Shown: positions 29,141 to 42,220 of the stretch, piece after piece
Position numbering within the stretch: position 1 is the stretch's first letter
Layout of the letters: the number at the start of each line of letters is the position of its first letter
Source: Tetracentron sinense
Lineage: Eukaryota; Streptophyta; Magnoliopsida; Trochodendrales; Trochodendraceae
Assembly: GCA_015143295.1 (NCBI GenBank)
Contig: CM026552.1
Coordinates: forward strand, 60,878,944 to 60,942,943
Reading direction: 5' to 3'
DNA: 64,000 bases
The notes under the pieces: model-generated
The model's input: the letters and a program-made list of their open reading frames with translations, nothing else
Told to the model about the DNA's origin: nothing
Database searches by the model: none
Position numbers and translations under genes: made by a program

Positions 29141-32100
29141 CTATGACATAGATTTCAATCTCATACTATCTAAGTGTGTTACAAATACTCTATCTGATAA
29201 AGCTTTTGTCATCAGGACAACAAAATTAAATTGAGACCTAATCTTTGTAACAATGATGTCTTGCCGTTCAATAATATCATGAATGAGATGATACTTCCTC
29301 TCCACATGTTTCATCTTCTTATGGCTCCTAGGTTCTTTGGTATGTGCTACTGCACCATTACTATCACAAAAAAGAGTGATAGGTTTAAGTGCTGAATGAA
29401 CATTTCCTATCTCTTGCAAAAACCTTCTGAACTAGACCGCTTCTTTTGCAGCTTCAGAAGCCGCAATATATTCTGCTTTGGTGGTGGATTCTGCAATACT
29501 CTTCTGTTTTATGTTGCACCAACTCACAGCAGCACCACCCAGTGTGAACACATATCTAGATATGGAAGCTCTATTGTCCAGATCAGATTGAAAATTGAAA
29601 TAATATAACCCACTCCAACGAGATCTTCAAATTGAAAAGTAAGCTCATAATCCCTAGTCCTTTTCAGGTACTTCATGATGTGCTTCACAGCAGTCCAATG
29701 ATTGACTCCTAGATTGCTTTGGAACCGACTTACAACTCCCACTGTATGACAGATATCCGGTCTGGTACATAATATGGCATACATGAGGCTCCCAGCTGCA
29801 GAAGCATATGGGCACCTCTTCATCTGCTCGATCTCATCAACTGACATAGGATCCATCTTTTTAGACAAAGTAACACCATGTCTAAAGGGAATGAGAGTTG
29901 GTTTACAATTACTCATATTGTACCTTGACAAGATCTTGTCAATATAGGAAGTTTGGCTCAATCCCAACATCTGGTATTTTCTATCTCTCAGGATCTTAAT
30001 TCCAAGAATATAGGATGCCTCTCCTAATCTTTCATTGAGAAATATTGAGAAAGCCAAATTTTGACTGATGACAACATCCCTATATCATTCCCAGTGAGTA
30101 GGATGTCATCTACATACAGAATAAGGTATATTACCACTCTCCCACTATCCTTCTTGTAAATACAAGATTCCTCTAAATTCTTTTGGAATCTAAATTCTTT
30201 GATCAAAAGATCAAATCTTTAATTCCAGCTTCTAGAAGCTTGTTTCAAACCATATATAGACTTGTTCAGCTTCCATACTATGTTCTCCTGGTTGTGAGCA
30301 ATGAAGCCCTCAGGTTTCTTCATATAGATGTCTTCTACTAACATTCCATTTAGGAAAGTAGTTTTGACATCCATTTGCCATATCTCATAGCCATGGAGTG
30401 CAGCTATAGCTAGCAATATTCAGATGGATTTGAGCATAGCTACTGGTGATAAGGTATCCTCATAATCAACTCCTTGAATTTGAGTGTAACCTTTTGCAAC
30501 AAGTCTTGCTTTATAGGTCTCCACGTTGCCATCGGCACCCTTTTTCCTTTTGTAAATCTATTTGCATCCAATGGGCCTTATACCATCTGGTGGATCTACT
30601 AAAGTCCAGATGCCGTTGTCATACATGGAATCTATTTCATCATTCATGGCTTTATTCCATTGAGATGCATCTACATCTAATGCAACTTACTGATAAGTGT
30701 TAGGATCTGTATCCTCGTCATCAGGGGTAACTAGATAAACCTTGCTATTGTAATATTGAAGTCTATCTGGTGGTCTAGAAACTCTTTCAGACCTTCTCAG
30801 TGGAATAGAATTAGAAGAGTCTGTAGTGGAAGAATTAGGTTCAGGTGGGATATTGGTTGTGTTGTCTTTCATCTTATGAAATACAACATTTTTAAGAAGA
30901 TCCATATCTTCCTCCAAGAAGGTGACATGATTCCTAACAACAATTGTTTGGTATGCCTTGGAGTAGAAATAGAAACCCTTAGTTTCCTTTGGATACCTTA
31001 CAAAATTCTATTTTTCTGTTCTAGATTCCAACTTGGTAGATTCGAGCTTACGAACATGCGCAGAACAACTCTATACCCTTAGATGTTGTAAACTAGGTTT
31101 TCACCCAGTCCACAATTCATAGGGTGTAACCAGTATTGATTTAGAAGGAACCCGGTTCATAATATAAATGGATATTTGTAAAGCATACCCCCAAAGATAG
31201 GAAGGTACATCGGCATGGCTCATCATAGATCGAACCATATCTAATAAGGTCCAGTTTCTTCTTTCAAAAACACCATTCTGTTGAGATAAGGCATGGCTTG
31301 ACCATTGTTAGATAATCTCATTATCCTTTAAGTAATCCTTAAAATTGTTGGTGAGGTATTCACCACCTCGATTTGATCGAAGTGTCTTTATGGATTTGTC
31401 TATTTGATTCTCAACTTCTAATCTGAATTCTTTGAACTTTTCAAAAGTGTCAGATTTGTGTTGCATCAAATAGACATATTTATATCTAGAATAGTCATCG
31501 GTAAATGTAACAAAATACCGGTATTGACCTCTTGCAACAATATTAAATGGACCACATACATCACTATGTATGAGTCACAACTTCTCTTCAGCTCTTCCTA
31601 CCTTTTTAGGATAAGGTTTCTTGGTCATCTTCCCTTCGAGACATGAATCCCAAGTTGGGAGTGGTTCTACCTTGAGAAAATCAAAGGAACCATCTTTTAC
31701 TAACCTCTTGATCTTATCAAGATTAATATGACCAATTCTCTTATGCCAAAGATAAGTTGACTTTGTGCAATGTCTCTTCATTCCAAACATTCTAGATGAT
31801 AAGGCATTATCACTTAGCAGACTTACATTATTTACCAAAGGAAATATTAAATAGAGACCATTGATAAGATTACTAGTAATTAAGACAAATTCATCTTTCT
31901 TAATCTCAACAATTGAATTAAAAAGGACAGAGTAACCACAATGTAAAAGTATTGAAACTGATATCAAATTCCTGTGTGCACTAGGCACATAAAAACAGTC
32001 TTCTAAAATTAAAGTTTTTCCTTGAGGTAAATAAAGAATAAAAATGCCTATTGACTTGACTTCAACATTTGCACCCGAGCCTATTCTAAGCTTCTGCTCC

Positions 32101-32942
32101 TGTCTTGTCGGTTTTCTGGTTTCCTTGAATCCCTGCAAACAATTGCAAACATGTACAATGGATCCAGAATCCACGCACCATGAATTAAGGGGACCATCCA
32201 GAAAATTTGACTCAACAATAATTAGTACTTCAAAGCATCTCATACATTGAGTACCAGTGCCACCCTTCTTAAGAGTTGCGAGGTAAGTCCTACAGTTCCT
32301 ATTCCAGTGGCCTATCTTGCCGCAGTTGAAACATTTTCCCTTGCCTTTGTTATCCTTGCCAGCATCTCTTGAAGAACTTTTGGCAACTTTTGTCTTGCCC
32401 CTGTTGTCTTTAAACTTCCCTTTACCCTTGTTCCTTTTCCTTTTCTTTTCAAACAATAACAGAGGTATAGGTCTTTCGACAAATAGAATTTCACCATCAA
32501 CTTCCTTTCTGATCTGATCTTCCACAGCCAATAGTGAGTCTAATAACCCACTGAGAGTCATTTTATACTTGTTTATATTGTAATTCATTACAAACAAGTT
32601 GAATGATCGAGGGAGTGACTGTAGAATTGTATTAATTTTGGTGATATGATCCATCTCTCCACCATACATCTCCAGTTCATTAAAATAAAGCATCATCTTC
32701 ATAACGTGTTCTCTGACTGAAGTTCCCTCTATCATAGCCGTGGTAAGAAGAGATCTTAATGCTGTTTATTTAGTAGACTTTTTCTCTACACCAAACATCT
32801 CATGAAGGTGTTTTAAAATGTCAAAAGTATTATCCATATCCATATGATGATTATAAAGAATATTGGATAAGGATGATAACACCCATGCTTTGGCTTTCTG
32901 ATTTGAACGATTCTATAGATCAGGTTCGGCCAACAAATCAGG
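29141..32942 (-). pseudogene. Element C gag-pol, main part
   Basis: Reading on the minus strand: capsid block with MIEGTSVREHVMKMMLYF (32735); knuckle CFNCGKIGHWNRNC (about 32290-32330); protease SWCVDSGSIVHVCN (about 32150-32190). The GAG-pre-integrase is YLWHKRIGHINLDKI (about 31710-31755). Integrase has FERRN and MSHADVPSYLWGYA (about 31190-31270). RT has MDVKTTFLNGMLVEDIYM, IYGLKQASRSW, YVDDILLTG (about 30080-30370) and ASYILGIKILRDRK. RNase H has RPDICHTVGVVSRF (about 29750) and FCDSNGAVAHTKEP (about 29340). A continuous frame covers 32735-31575, but stops and shifts break the RT and RNase H. Inactive. Confidence 0.9.
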
Positions 32943-33730
32943 TGATGTGTAGAACCTCGGAATCCGGGTTTACTATGCTATGAATAGTGTCAGTGAATAG
33001 TGTCCTTGAATGGTGTGTGTAAAGGCCTAAGGCCTACCATGTGTTCTTGATATTGGGGAAAGTGAAGTGAGGATTTTATATGTGTATGTTGAGTCTCAAA
33101 ATAAGAGTATAATAATACTCAAGTATCTAGGCTATAAAATACCCTAAGTGTGAACGTAGAACCCCTGGAGCCCATTTCACAATGTTGTGAATAGTGTCAT
33201 GGGCACAAGTCTTGTAAAGGCCGAGGATCATTTATGTAAATTGGTTTATGGGGCATGATAAGAATAGTTTAAATTAGTTTAAGTGTTGTTGTTGGGTGTT
33301 TGAGATGAAGAAACAAGAGTATAACATACTAAGTGTTGAGAAAAAGGAATGTCTTTACATTCCCTCAGCTTGTGGGAGCTCTAGTTTTGTCGTCGCTTAT
33401 CGGAATTGAGTGGTTCTTGAATTTTTAGAAATATATCGAAGCCCTCTTCGAGGTTCATGTTTTACTTTTTTTCAGATTTTGAGTGTAAGTTATGTCAAAT
33501 GTGAGGTTTCCGAAAGATGGTCTGCTGTTGATTCAGCAGTCATTTTGGACCAGTCCCCTTGTGGACCCATTTAGACAATTAATAACACAGAATTAGGATT
33601 TGTCTATTAAACACAAAGTTGTTTCCCTTTGAATGATGAGTCCAACGCAAGTTGAATCATCAAAATCAGATAAGCGAGTCAAAAGTTATGGTCGAAATAC
33701 CGAAACGGAAAAAATGGGAAACAGGGTGAC

Positions 33731-33770
33731 CAAACCGGTCGACCGAACTTCTGACCGGTCGACCGGGTTT
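33731..33770 (+). promoter_or_regulatory. Palindromes ACCGGTCGACCGG in S3
   Basis: Two copies; CCGGTCGACCGG at 33755-33766 is a perfect 12-bp palindrome. They occupy the slot after the AACGCAAGTTG block and before the promoter, where T1 and S2 have ACCGATCGATCGGT. Confidence 0.6.
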
Positions 33771-33835
33771 TTGGTCTGTAGCCGACTTCCAGGATATTTT
33801 AAGGGTATGGGGGTCTTTGGGCAACCCCCTCGGCC

Positions 33836-33843
33836 TATTTAAG
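33836..33843 (+). promoter_or_regulatory. TATA-like box of S3
   Basis: TATTTAAG lies about 70 bases after the palindromes. It is the most likely core promoter of this LTR. Confidence 0.5.
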
Positions 33844-34780
33844 CACCATTTTCGTGGGTTTTAGGGTTTCTACAACCCTAAGCAAGTTTTTGGGATAAAG
33901 TTTGATACAGAAAGAGTGAGAGGAAGGGTTTCTTCTAAGATTCTTGTTAGTGAATAAGTGGAGTCCGGATGTATGACTCAAGGACTTTCTCAAGTCATTC
34001 TCAAACTTTTCTCAAGCTTGGATATTGATCCTTTGGCGTTTCTAAAGCACTACGACAGTAGGGAATCGGTCTTAAAAGGTAGAACAAGCTACTATATTTT
34101 AATTCCATAAACCATATTGTGTAATCCAAGATAAAATCCTTTGAATTGTTCTATGAACTAGTAGGAATTCCTATTGTTAAATTGTGATGATGCTATGCTT
34201 TATACCAAATAATAAAGAGGGTAGCTAATTCAGTTTTTAGATGTTCCTTATATTATGTTAGAATTCAAAGACGAAAAGCATGATTAAAAGCCTTAAGTTT
34301 TGGAAAAACTGAATAGGAAAATCTTATATTTTGCTTAAATTGGATATGAGTGATTATTTGTATATGGGCTATTGCTATGATTGGAATATGTGAGCTATTA
34401 GCTATATGCAAAGTGTTTCCAATTTTGTCTACCATGTTATACACAAATGCTAAACTGACACAAGTATATGCATGATCAATTTTTATCAATTATAGGTATC
34501 CAAAGAGGAAGTAAAAGTATACTGGAAAGTAATTGAAGGTAATGGAAAGTAAAGAGGGAAAAGAAAGTATATGGGAAAGTAATGGTACAAGATGATTCTA
34601 GTCATCTATCTCAGGTTGATAGAAGGCCTACCCATCTACTGTGGGTTCATGGGTACTAATCAATTGAGTAATACCGATCGGAGAGGCAAGTAGGCCGTCT
34701 GGAAGGGAAAGGGATATGGATATTGGTCATCGGACTCCAATGAATAACAAGCCACCCAGAAGAATCATATATGGATACTG

Positions 34781-36939
34781 TGTTGGAGATATATGCCCTC
34801 GAAAGCCAATAAGAGACTTTTCTATGTTGATTAGACAAGCATCATATTCACACAACCAACTATAAAGGGTATTTATATTCATTACTGTCTCATATGATGA
34901 TGACATAAAGTTCCATAGGTAAAATTGTAGGAAAATCATGCAAAGGTTGCGAGGAGATATGATTTTCCGATTCCTTGTAAACCTAATATTGTTCGAAGCC
35001 TCTAGAGTACTGGTTGGGCGCCGTACTTCATCATGGCTTGCACATATGTAGTTCTATGAGATAATGTGATGAATCTCATTCATAGAGAGTGGTGACTCTT
35101 GACTAACATGTGAGTATATGTAGCAGGTACATAATACTGAACGGGGTCACTAGTGGATACCCTATGGAATACACTGTCAGATTGTATTAGGGTTATCCAT
35201 TTGACAAATTGTCCTTAGACCTGAGAGGTTAACATCTTCTCAGACATCTGTCTATATGGCTTTGATGTGTCAATCGGCAATGTCCAATACACAGGACTAA
35301 CTCCGGGTACGTTGGGTCATGTACACAATGTTTGGAGAAGTGTGTAAACACTCAATAAGGAATCCACAACTCCTTAATTGGAGATAATGATATCAAGGTG
35401 ATACTTGTTGAACTGAACTGTTAAATCCAGTACTGGTGCTTTTCGGTAAAATGGTCTTTATCAAAGTTGATATTTTTAATATGGAAAAGTATATATAAAT
35501 ATATATGTCAGTTCTTTTCTAATGTTTCTTCAAAAGTGTTTTGGAAGTTCAATTCATTGAAAAAGTAATCATGAGAAAGGGTTCTATTCATAAGCTAGGG
35601 ACTAAGACAGTGGAATTGTTCCAATCCCGGAAGCTTACAAGTGATATCGGAATGTGGAAGGATTTATTTGTAAATATATTGTGAGATGGTACTTACAAGC
35701 AATTCTCTAATTTCTGGAGGTTAATCACATTGTGTTAATGGACATTAATTGTGATTGGTGGAAGTCCAGGGACTTAGATAACATTCTATGATCCTAATGG
35801 AGTTTTAGGAAAGGTGTTTTCTAGTAACAATGCTTCAACCAAAAAGGTGAAGTACTTGGTCCCACAACCGGAAATAAGAGATCCCTTTAGATCCCACACA
35901 CAAGGCCCTTCTTAAAGTATTTAATTTAATTATTAATTAAATTAATTAATTTCTCTAAGTAATCACTATATGGTATAGTGAAGCTCTAAAAGGTGGAATC
36001 ACATTGGATGTGAAAAACCAAATGGGTAAGACCCATTGGGAATTATTATAAAAGAATAATTCAAGTGACCAATAGGGGTTTGGAACCCTAGGGGCGTGTG
36101 GAGTGGGACCCACCTAGGGTGGGACGCCCACTTAAAGGAGGAATAACTAATATTCTTATTAGATAAGGTTAGTTAGTTAGTTAGTTACTAATTAAAGATT
36201 CCCTAATTGTTAGGGATTCCATTAGTTAGTTACTAATTCAAGATTCCTTATTGGATAAGGATAAGATTAGTTACTAATGGATAAGGTTAGTTTCTTTTTA
36301 AGATTAATCCTAATTGGAATAGGAGAATAATCAATAAAGGAAACTATTGAGGAATCCTAATTGGATTAGGATAAGGTTAATGAATTATAATTGGATTACA
36401 ATTCAAGCAACCAAGAGGGAACTTATATAAAGGAGTGGATGCCCAGCCCTTTAAGGAACATAATTCTCCAGAATTTTTTCTCCTCTCCCTCTCCTCAAGT
36501 TTACACCCAGCCCTCTCCCCCTTTGAGGGTGTACGGTCACCCTTCCCCTTCTTCCTTTTGTTTGGTTTTTGATCTTGATGATCAAGAACAAGTTCTTTGA
36601 AGATCAAGATTGGATCTTGTTTGATCAAGAAAGGTTCTTGGATCAAAGAAAAGAAGAAAAGATAAAAGAGCATGGAATTTGGAAGGGCCATTACCTTCCA
36701 TTAGAGAAAGCTTTAAAGGAAAAAGAAGGTTCGTGTGAATCGACAGGAGACTTGACACTTGTGAAGTTTTGCGAGTACTATTCTAACGTGGATTTGACTT
36801 AACAATTTCAAAGTCGCAAAGGTGAATGTTATTCTAACCTTCATTGAATAAAAACAATTAGAATCTTAGTCAGATCTTGGGATTCGCTGTATGCCCCCCA
36901 AGAACTGTTTTTCTAATATTAAAAAGAGACATACTTTCA
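34781..36939 (+). repeat. S4: Ty1/copia solo LTR
   Basis: The 2,159-bp LTR starts TGTTGGAGATATATGCCC and ends ACATACTTTCA. Target duplication TACTG is at 34776-34780 and 36940-36944. Length and end sequences resemble the element C LTR (2,161 bp, TGTTGGACATTATGCCC..GTCCCTTCA), so it is a related family in the opposite orientation. No internal region is present. Confidence 0.92.
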
Positions 36940-37330
36940 TACTGGTCGTCTACTCCGAAGGTAGCTAAAGGTGAGGGTAATAGTAGGCTCACCCAGTTTA
37001 TGTGGGTACATGGGTACTAGTTGCCTGACTCCTTAGGTGGATCTATGGTATTTTAAATACCTGTAGATGGAAAGTAATGAAACTAAGGTATTTTACAATA
37101 CCGGTAATGCAAAGATGTAAAGAAATGTAAAGTAAAGATGGTAAAGCAAAAGAAGATGTTTTCCGAGGTATATGCACATGATTGTTTTTAAATTATGTTT
37201 TCCGCACTTTGATTAAAATAATGCATGTGAAATGATTTAAACTACGATATATATGTTGTATTCATGTTTATGACATTACTATCTAGTGGTTTGTATATGC
37301 GGAGTATTCAATACTCAGCCGTACATATTT

Positions 37331-37459
37331 ATGTCAGTAGGTCCTCTCGACATCTGTGGCGAGCGTCCTCAGGAGCCTTGGGTTGAGGAGGTACCTACTC
37401 CAGAGGAGCTTCAGGAGTATCAGAGGATACTCGATAGGTGGTGGCCCCATAATGAGTGA
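37331..37459 (+). CDS. LTR micro-ORF (PWVEEEY type) in S3
   Basis: The 42-codon frame reads MSVGPLDICGERPQEPWVEE and then VPTPEELQEYQR and a Trp/His-containing end, stop TGA at 37457. It shares PLDIC/PFDIC with S1 and S5 and EPWVEE with all copies. The LTR is otherwise clearly diverged from T1. If the putative leader intron (34079-37340) were removed instead, an ATG in the first exon (33974) would read through into this frame. That is a weaker alternative. Confidence 0.5.
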   Translation: MSVGPLDICGERPQEPWVEEVPTPEELQEYQRILDRWWPHNE

Positions 37460-37686
37460 GATAGAGAGAGACTGATACATGTATTTTGATGAGCGAGCTT
37501 GTTTGCTCCTTATTCTGGGTTATTGTATAAACTTGGATATAGTATGTATAGAAAATTTTGTATTCTGCTTCCGCTATAATATGTTTCATATGTTATACAG
37601 GATTTATATGTTGTACAGGATGTTTTGGTAATAAGTTCACGACGCCAAAGTATCCTAACTCGTAGGGGGTATTTTGGGTCACGACA

Positions 37687-37845
37687 TGATGAATCCAGAA
37701 GAACAATAGGTTTAGGAGTTGTGAGACATAGGTCAAGTTTCTCAGTAGAAAGTACTAAGTATATTCTAAATTCTCAGTCAACGTAGTTAGTTCCAACTAA
37801 CTTCTCATCATGTAAAATTTCAGTTAGAGGGTAAAGGCTTGTCAT
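37687..37845 (-). pseudogene. Element C gag, N-terminal part
   Basis: Minus-strand ATG at 37845 opens MTSLYPLTEILHDEKLVGTN, a copia gag start. A stop replaces the expected Trp of the YxxW motif (YVD-stop-EFRIYL). It joins across S3 to the rest of gag at 32942 in the same frame. Confidence 0.8.
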
Positions 37846-39661
37846 GATCTAATCAAATGAAAAAATGAAGATAGTATTAGGGATCTATTGAATTTATTTA
37901 ATACTATTAGATTATGGGTATGTTTCTAATAGTATTGCCAATATTGGAAGATTTAATTGGCATCGAATACCTAGTCATTTGCTTAATGTAATCCCGCCTT
38001 TGGGCGCAATATTACATCGCCTTGAATAGGCAGATGGAATCTATCTTCTCCACTTTCACATATCTTATCTTGTGAATCTTGGAGCATTCGATCTCCGGTC
38101 TAATCTATAAGGGATGTATACTCACGCTTTGGCATTATTGTATGACATCTCTTATTCATGTGCCCACTCACCATTAACCTAATAAACACCTAGCGAAAGC
38201 TCATGCTTTGGCGTTATTGCTCCCACTATTTACTTATAAAGTTTTCACCATGTGTTCACATAGGTGAGAGGGATTGGGCCCGGCTTTGGCTTGTCAGCTT
38301 ACTCATACTCCCCACTATAAGAGTACATAGTGTATGGTAGAAGATCATAATACTTAAGGACTTATCCCTAATCTTATATACACATGATATATAGGGAATT
38401 TATTTTTAACAAAATAAAACATCTCATGAATTATAAACCGTTAATATAAACTAAGCAAGTATCATCTCATGACAATAAACAACAATAAAAATTATATGAG
38501 ATTTATTCCTATAGGTCAAACAAAATAAATTGCATGAATGCCAGAGAATGAGGTAAGAATAAAGGCAACTCGCAAACAGCTTCACGATCCCTTCCTTTAT
38601 CATCTATTTGAGATCCTTCTTATAGTAAGGGGAACTGAGAGACTGCTTGTCTTGTCAAAAAAATAGCTCACCCTCGGTCAATGCATGATATAGAAAATAA
38701 ATGGTATTAGGAAAACCAGATTTCTATTTGCCCTTTATCAGGGAAACCGAATGAATCTACCCTTTACAAATTGCCAAGACCTACTACATATTCTTCTCTA
38801 ATATGAATTCATGATAAACAATTTATCACAATATATAAGATTGACCAATAGCTATAATCTCATACAATTAAATGCAACATGGTGATGGAGTACTTTTTCC
38901 GATATTTTAAAAGATTAAAAAATGATAACAATTATCATTGAGCTCAAAAAATCTATATCTCATATAGATCAAATCGGAAAATAATAAAACATTATATTTT
39001 CCAACAGACAATTTTAATAAAATTATTTTTAAAATTCGGATAGGATTTTCTTAAATTTCTTTTAAGTGATATTTATTATTTATTAGGACTTTCCTCACAA
39101 AACAAAATAAATACCCAAAAATCCTAAACATGATCTCATCAGCAAAAAGGAAAGTTTCATATTTAATTAATTTTAAAATACCAATTATCTAATCATGGGC
39201 GAAATACATTATTTCAATTAAATTAAATAAAACAAAACTTCCTTACTTAAAAAAGTTTATTAATTATTTTTAATAAATAAAAAAAATTATAATAAAATGA
39301 TCTCATCACTTTATAGGGTTTTAAAATTTTTGAATAAAATCTATTTATTAGAAAAAATTTCGTTAATTATTTTTAAACAATTAACGAATATTTTAAATGA
39401 TCTAATCATTTAAAGGTTTTAATAATAAAATTATTTATTACAAAAACAAATTAAAAAACGCAGCAAGCTAGTTTTTTAAAATTATTTTTTTTATTATTAT
39501 TATTAAATCTCATTCGATAATATATATATATATATATTCATTTCATGAACAAATAAAAGAAAATCTACGAGCTTAAATAAATAAATAAAATCCATCTCAT
39601 AAATTCTTTTATTTATTTAATTAACCTTTAAAAAATTGAAAAAATCACTCCTTAACCATGA
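37846..39661 (-). other. Element C 5' leader, non-coding
   Basis: About 1.8 kb between the PBS and the gag ATG. It is very AT-rich, especially 39000-39650, with a TA repeat at 39520-39536. No gene recognised. It is long for a copia leader and may hold further decayed insertions. Confidence 0.5.
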
Positions 39662-39673
39662 GCTTTGATACCA
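39662..39673 (-). promoter_or_regulatory. Element C primer-binding site
   Basis: Minus-strand TGGTATCAAAGC, two bases after the LTR end CTTCA. It is an initiator tRNA-Met type PBS with one change from TGGTATCAGAGC. Confidence 0.8.
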
Positions 39674-39675
39674 CT

Positions 39676-41836
39676 TGAAGGGACTCTAGATAAAAAATTA
39701 TACAGAAAACTAGATCCCGAAGATCTTTACACCATAGAAAATATTTAATATAAGCTACATTAAATAAGAAGAATACCTCGGTGAATGATGTTCACTGGTG
39801 ATGGACAAAAACGATAGAACTTCGGAAATCTTTGTAGAGATTTCTCGAAGAAATAATCTCAGCTCGATCCTTGCTCTTCGCTATCTCTACAAAGCTTTCG
39901 AATCTTTCCTTAGCTTTATGAAGAATAAAATTATCCTCGGATCAATCCTTAGAAGAAGATCGTTGGATGAAGAAGAGATTATGGAGTTCTAACAATTTAG
40001 AACCCCACATAGAAACTCACAAAAATCCTTGGGTGTTCTCCTATAGCTCACGAAAATCCTTGGTGTAGACACTCTAGCTCCCACGAAATTCTTTTTGAAT
40101 GAATAATAATCCCCACACAGTTTGGCTTGGGATATATATATAGATGTGGATCTAATCCATATCTTATCATTATCTTTTAGAGTCGCTAATAACGATAACA
40201 CTGATCATTAGTAGACTCCTAGTTAATCCATAAGAAGTTTGTTATCACAAAACTTCTAAATTAAGTTTCCTTTTTCAAAAAGGACTCCTTAATTAAATGG
40301 ATATATCCAACTCCCTAAAAATTAGGGATCATAGATTCTAGACAATCTAGATTCTCCACAGAGGGGGGGGGGGGGGGTGAGCTATATAGTAGGGATTAGT
40401 GATTATCCTTTTTATCTCTTTTGTTTCTTCACTACCAAGTAATTATCTAATCTCATTAGATAAGAGATAATTAATTAATAATTATCTACTAACCAAAATC
40501 CCATAAAATAGGGAAGATAAAAATAGGCGCCATTTTTAGGGTGTCTTACCTATGGGCATGGGCACACCTATAAGGTCCATCTTATTTGGGTTTTATGAAG
40601 ATGGGTCAAACCTATATTCCCTTATATTTGGTTGGTCAAATAATTATTATTTTATCTCTTTAAATTATATTTAACATTTAATCTAAAATATAGATTAACA
40701 TTTAATCTATTAATATAGATTAACATTTAATCTATTTGTACGAGCTTGTATTTCTTTATGAGCACCTCCACAGATTGCTCTGGGACATTCTAACCCTGGC
40801 TTACCCGGTGTTATCTCATTGACCCTTTAATAGGAAGGACACCGGAATTGCAAGTGGCGTGAGATATCCATATTGCAATTGAATCCCAGTAAAAGAACAT
40901 AAACCAATAAGGATCCCACCACATGAACTAATGCATTCGAATAATCTTTCCATTAGCATTATCCCTAATAGGCCTTCGAGAAAAAGATACTATCTAACTC
41001 ATAGCCTATTGTACATCATCCAGGGTTCCAAGACATTTGATTAAGCCATGAGAAACTAATTCTCATGTTAAAACATTTTTAAAAAAATATTTTATTTAAT
41101 ATAATATATTTTATTAAAAAATATATTTCAAACATATTTGATTTCAAAATCACCTGCGTGGGCTTTTAGCTTAATGGACTGTCTTACCCCGGAACTTAGA
41201 TAGTCTCTCATTTTAATGAGCATGGATTTCTTGTTTTATATTCATCATGACTCAAACAACTTTCTGATTATCTAACTATCACCTTATCGTAGTCTCTTAG
41301 GTAGAGAGTACTTAGGTGCAATCAAAACAATCAGATCACTGCTCAATTCTAAATGAATTCATCAGATCTAAGGATCATCAAAACTGTTCAATGTGAAAGA
41401 CCAACTATCTGATAGTATATTTATGCAAGAGGTCTCTCATTGTATGCAATCAGTCAATGTACATTTAAGCACCCATATGCCGATGTGTAGTCTTTACTAC
41501 AATAGTTTGAGATAAAACTACATCTCAACTATTGGAACATCTAAGCATTGTGGCATCCATATAAGTGAAGTGTCCAGCTTCACCCATAGCTGTGACTCTA
41601 TAAGGTATAAGGAACTAGAAAGCTATATCTACCTGTGTCAGTCCATAACCAATTACATAGCTTACCTACAATATATCCTAGGGACCTTGTTTGATATCTC
41701 ATATCGTATAGATCATCTCATGATCTTGGTCAATTACCCTTAATGAATTCACAATAGATAAAGAAGATGTCTTTATTAATCTAATCAATAAAAAATCTTA
41801 CAATCTAAATGACTTTTCAGGGCATAATGTCCAACA
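39676..41836 (-). repeat. Element C 5' LTR
   Basis: The 2,161-bp LTR runs on the minus strand TGTTGGACATTATGCCC..AGTCCCTTCA. It includes a 15-G run at 40363-40377 (C-run on the coding strand). It is nearly complete, unlike the left copy. Confidence 0.85.
40363..40377. repeat. Homopolymer run of 15 G
   Basis: Lies in the element C 5' LTR. A second run of 15 G is at 41873-41887 in element D. Confidence 0.9.
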
Positions 41837-42206
41837 TGTTATGCTTGTACATGCTTTTTGATAATGTCACGAGGGGGGGGGGGGGGGAATGTGTTAATAG
41901 AATGATATTCCTATACCCCAAATTCGAATTGGTATTAAATGATATACTTGATAAAATATTAATTGGTTTCATGAGCTTAAAAATTATATTCAATTTGATT
42001 TCAATTCCATGAATTGACTTAATCAAAATGAATCAAACGTTGGAATCATAAAAAAATGAATGGTCTATCTAAAATATGCAAGAATAGAATTCTTATCTTA
42101 AAATTGATAATGCATATGTTTAGGGGGGGCTAACGTCTAAATTTGAATTCAAATTATTTATTGAGGGGGAGCTTGTTCCCAATCCATTCCATTATTTGTC
42201 ATCATC
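41837..42206 (+). other. Element D internal sequence before PPT
   Basis: AT-rich, non-coding continuation of element D after insertion C. It contains a 15-G run at 41873-41887 and a second G-rich TTAGGGGGGGC near 42120. Confidence 0.55.
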
Positions 42207-42220
42207 AAAAAGTGAGAGAT
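42207..42220 (+). promoter_or_regulatory. Element D polypurine tract
   Basis: AAAAAGTGAGAGAT directly before the LTR start TGTTAGCC at 42221. Confidence 0.8.

Larger units (their letters stand above)
32948..37686 (+). repeat. S3: Ty3/gypsy solo LTR, split by S4
   Basis: Starts TGTAGAACCTCGGAATCCGG and ends GGTCACGACA, flanked by TGATG at 32943-32947 and 37687-37691. Removing S4 leaves about 2,575 bp. It sits in the gag of element C. It carries the AACGCAAGTTGAATC block (33643), CCGGTCGACCGG palindromes, TATTTAAG at 33836 and the micro-ORF at 37331. The LTR start is related to that of element A. Confidence 0.92.
27911..41836 (-). mobile_element. Element C: minus-strand Ty1/copia element
   Basis: The 5' LTR (39676-41836) and PBS (39662-39673) are at the right and the 3' LTR (27911-29116, truncated) is at the left. 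The PPT lies at 29117-29133. Gag starts at 37845 and pol runs down to about 29141. The reading frame is broken by stops and by solo LTR S3 in gag. It sits inside element D between gag and PPT. Since the left LTR has lost about 800 bp at its far end, its target duplication cannot be read. Confidence 0.9.

Noticed and set aside
33974..37459. Spliced protein joining S3 first exon ATG to the micro-ORF
   Set aside because: It is in frame in S3 only. T1, S5, S1 and S2 have stops or no ATG in the corresponding exon, so it is probably a coincidence. Kept as a minor alternative.
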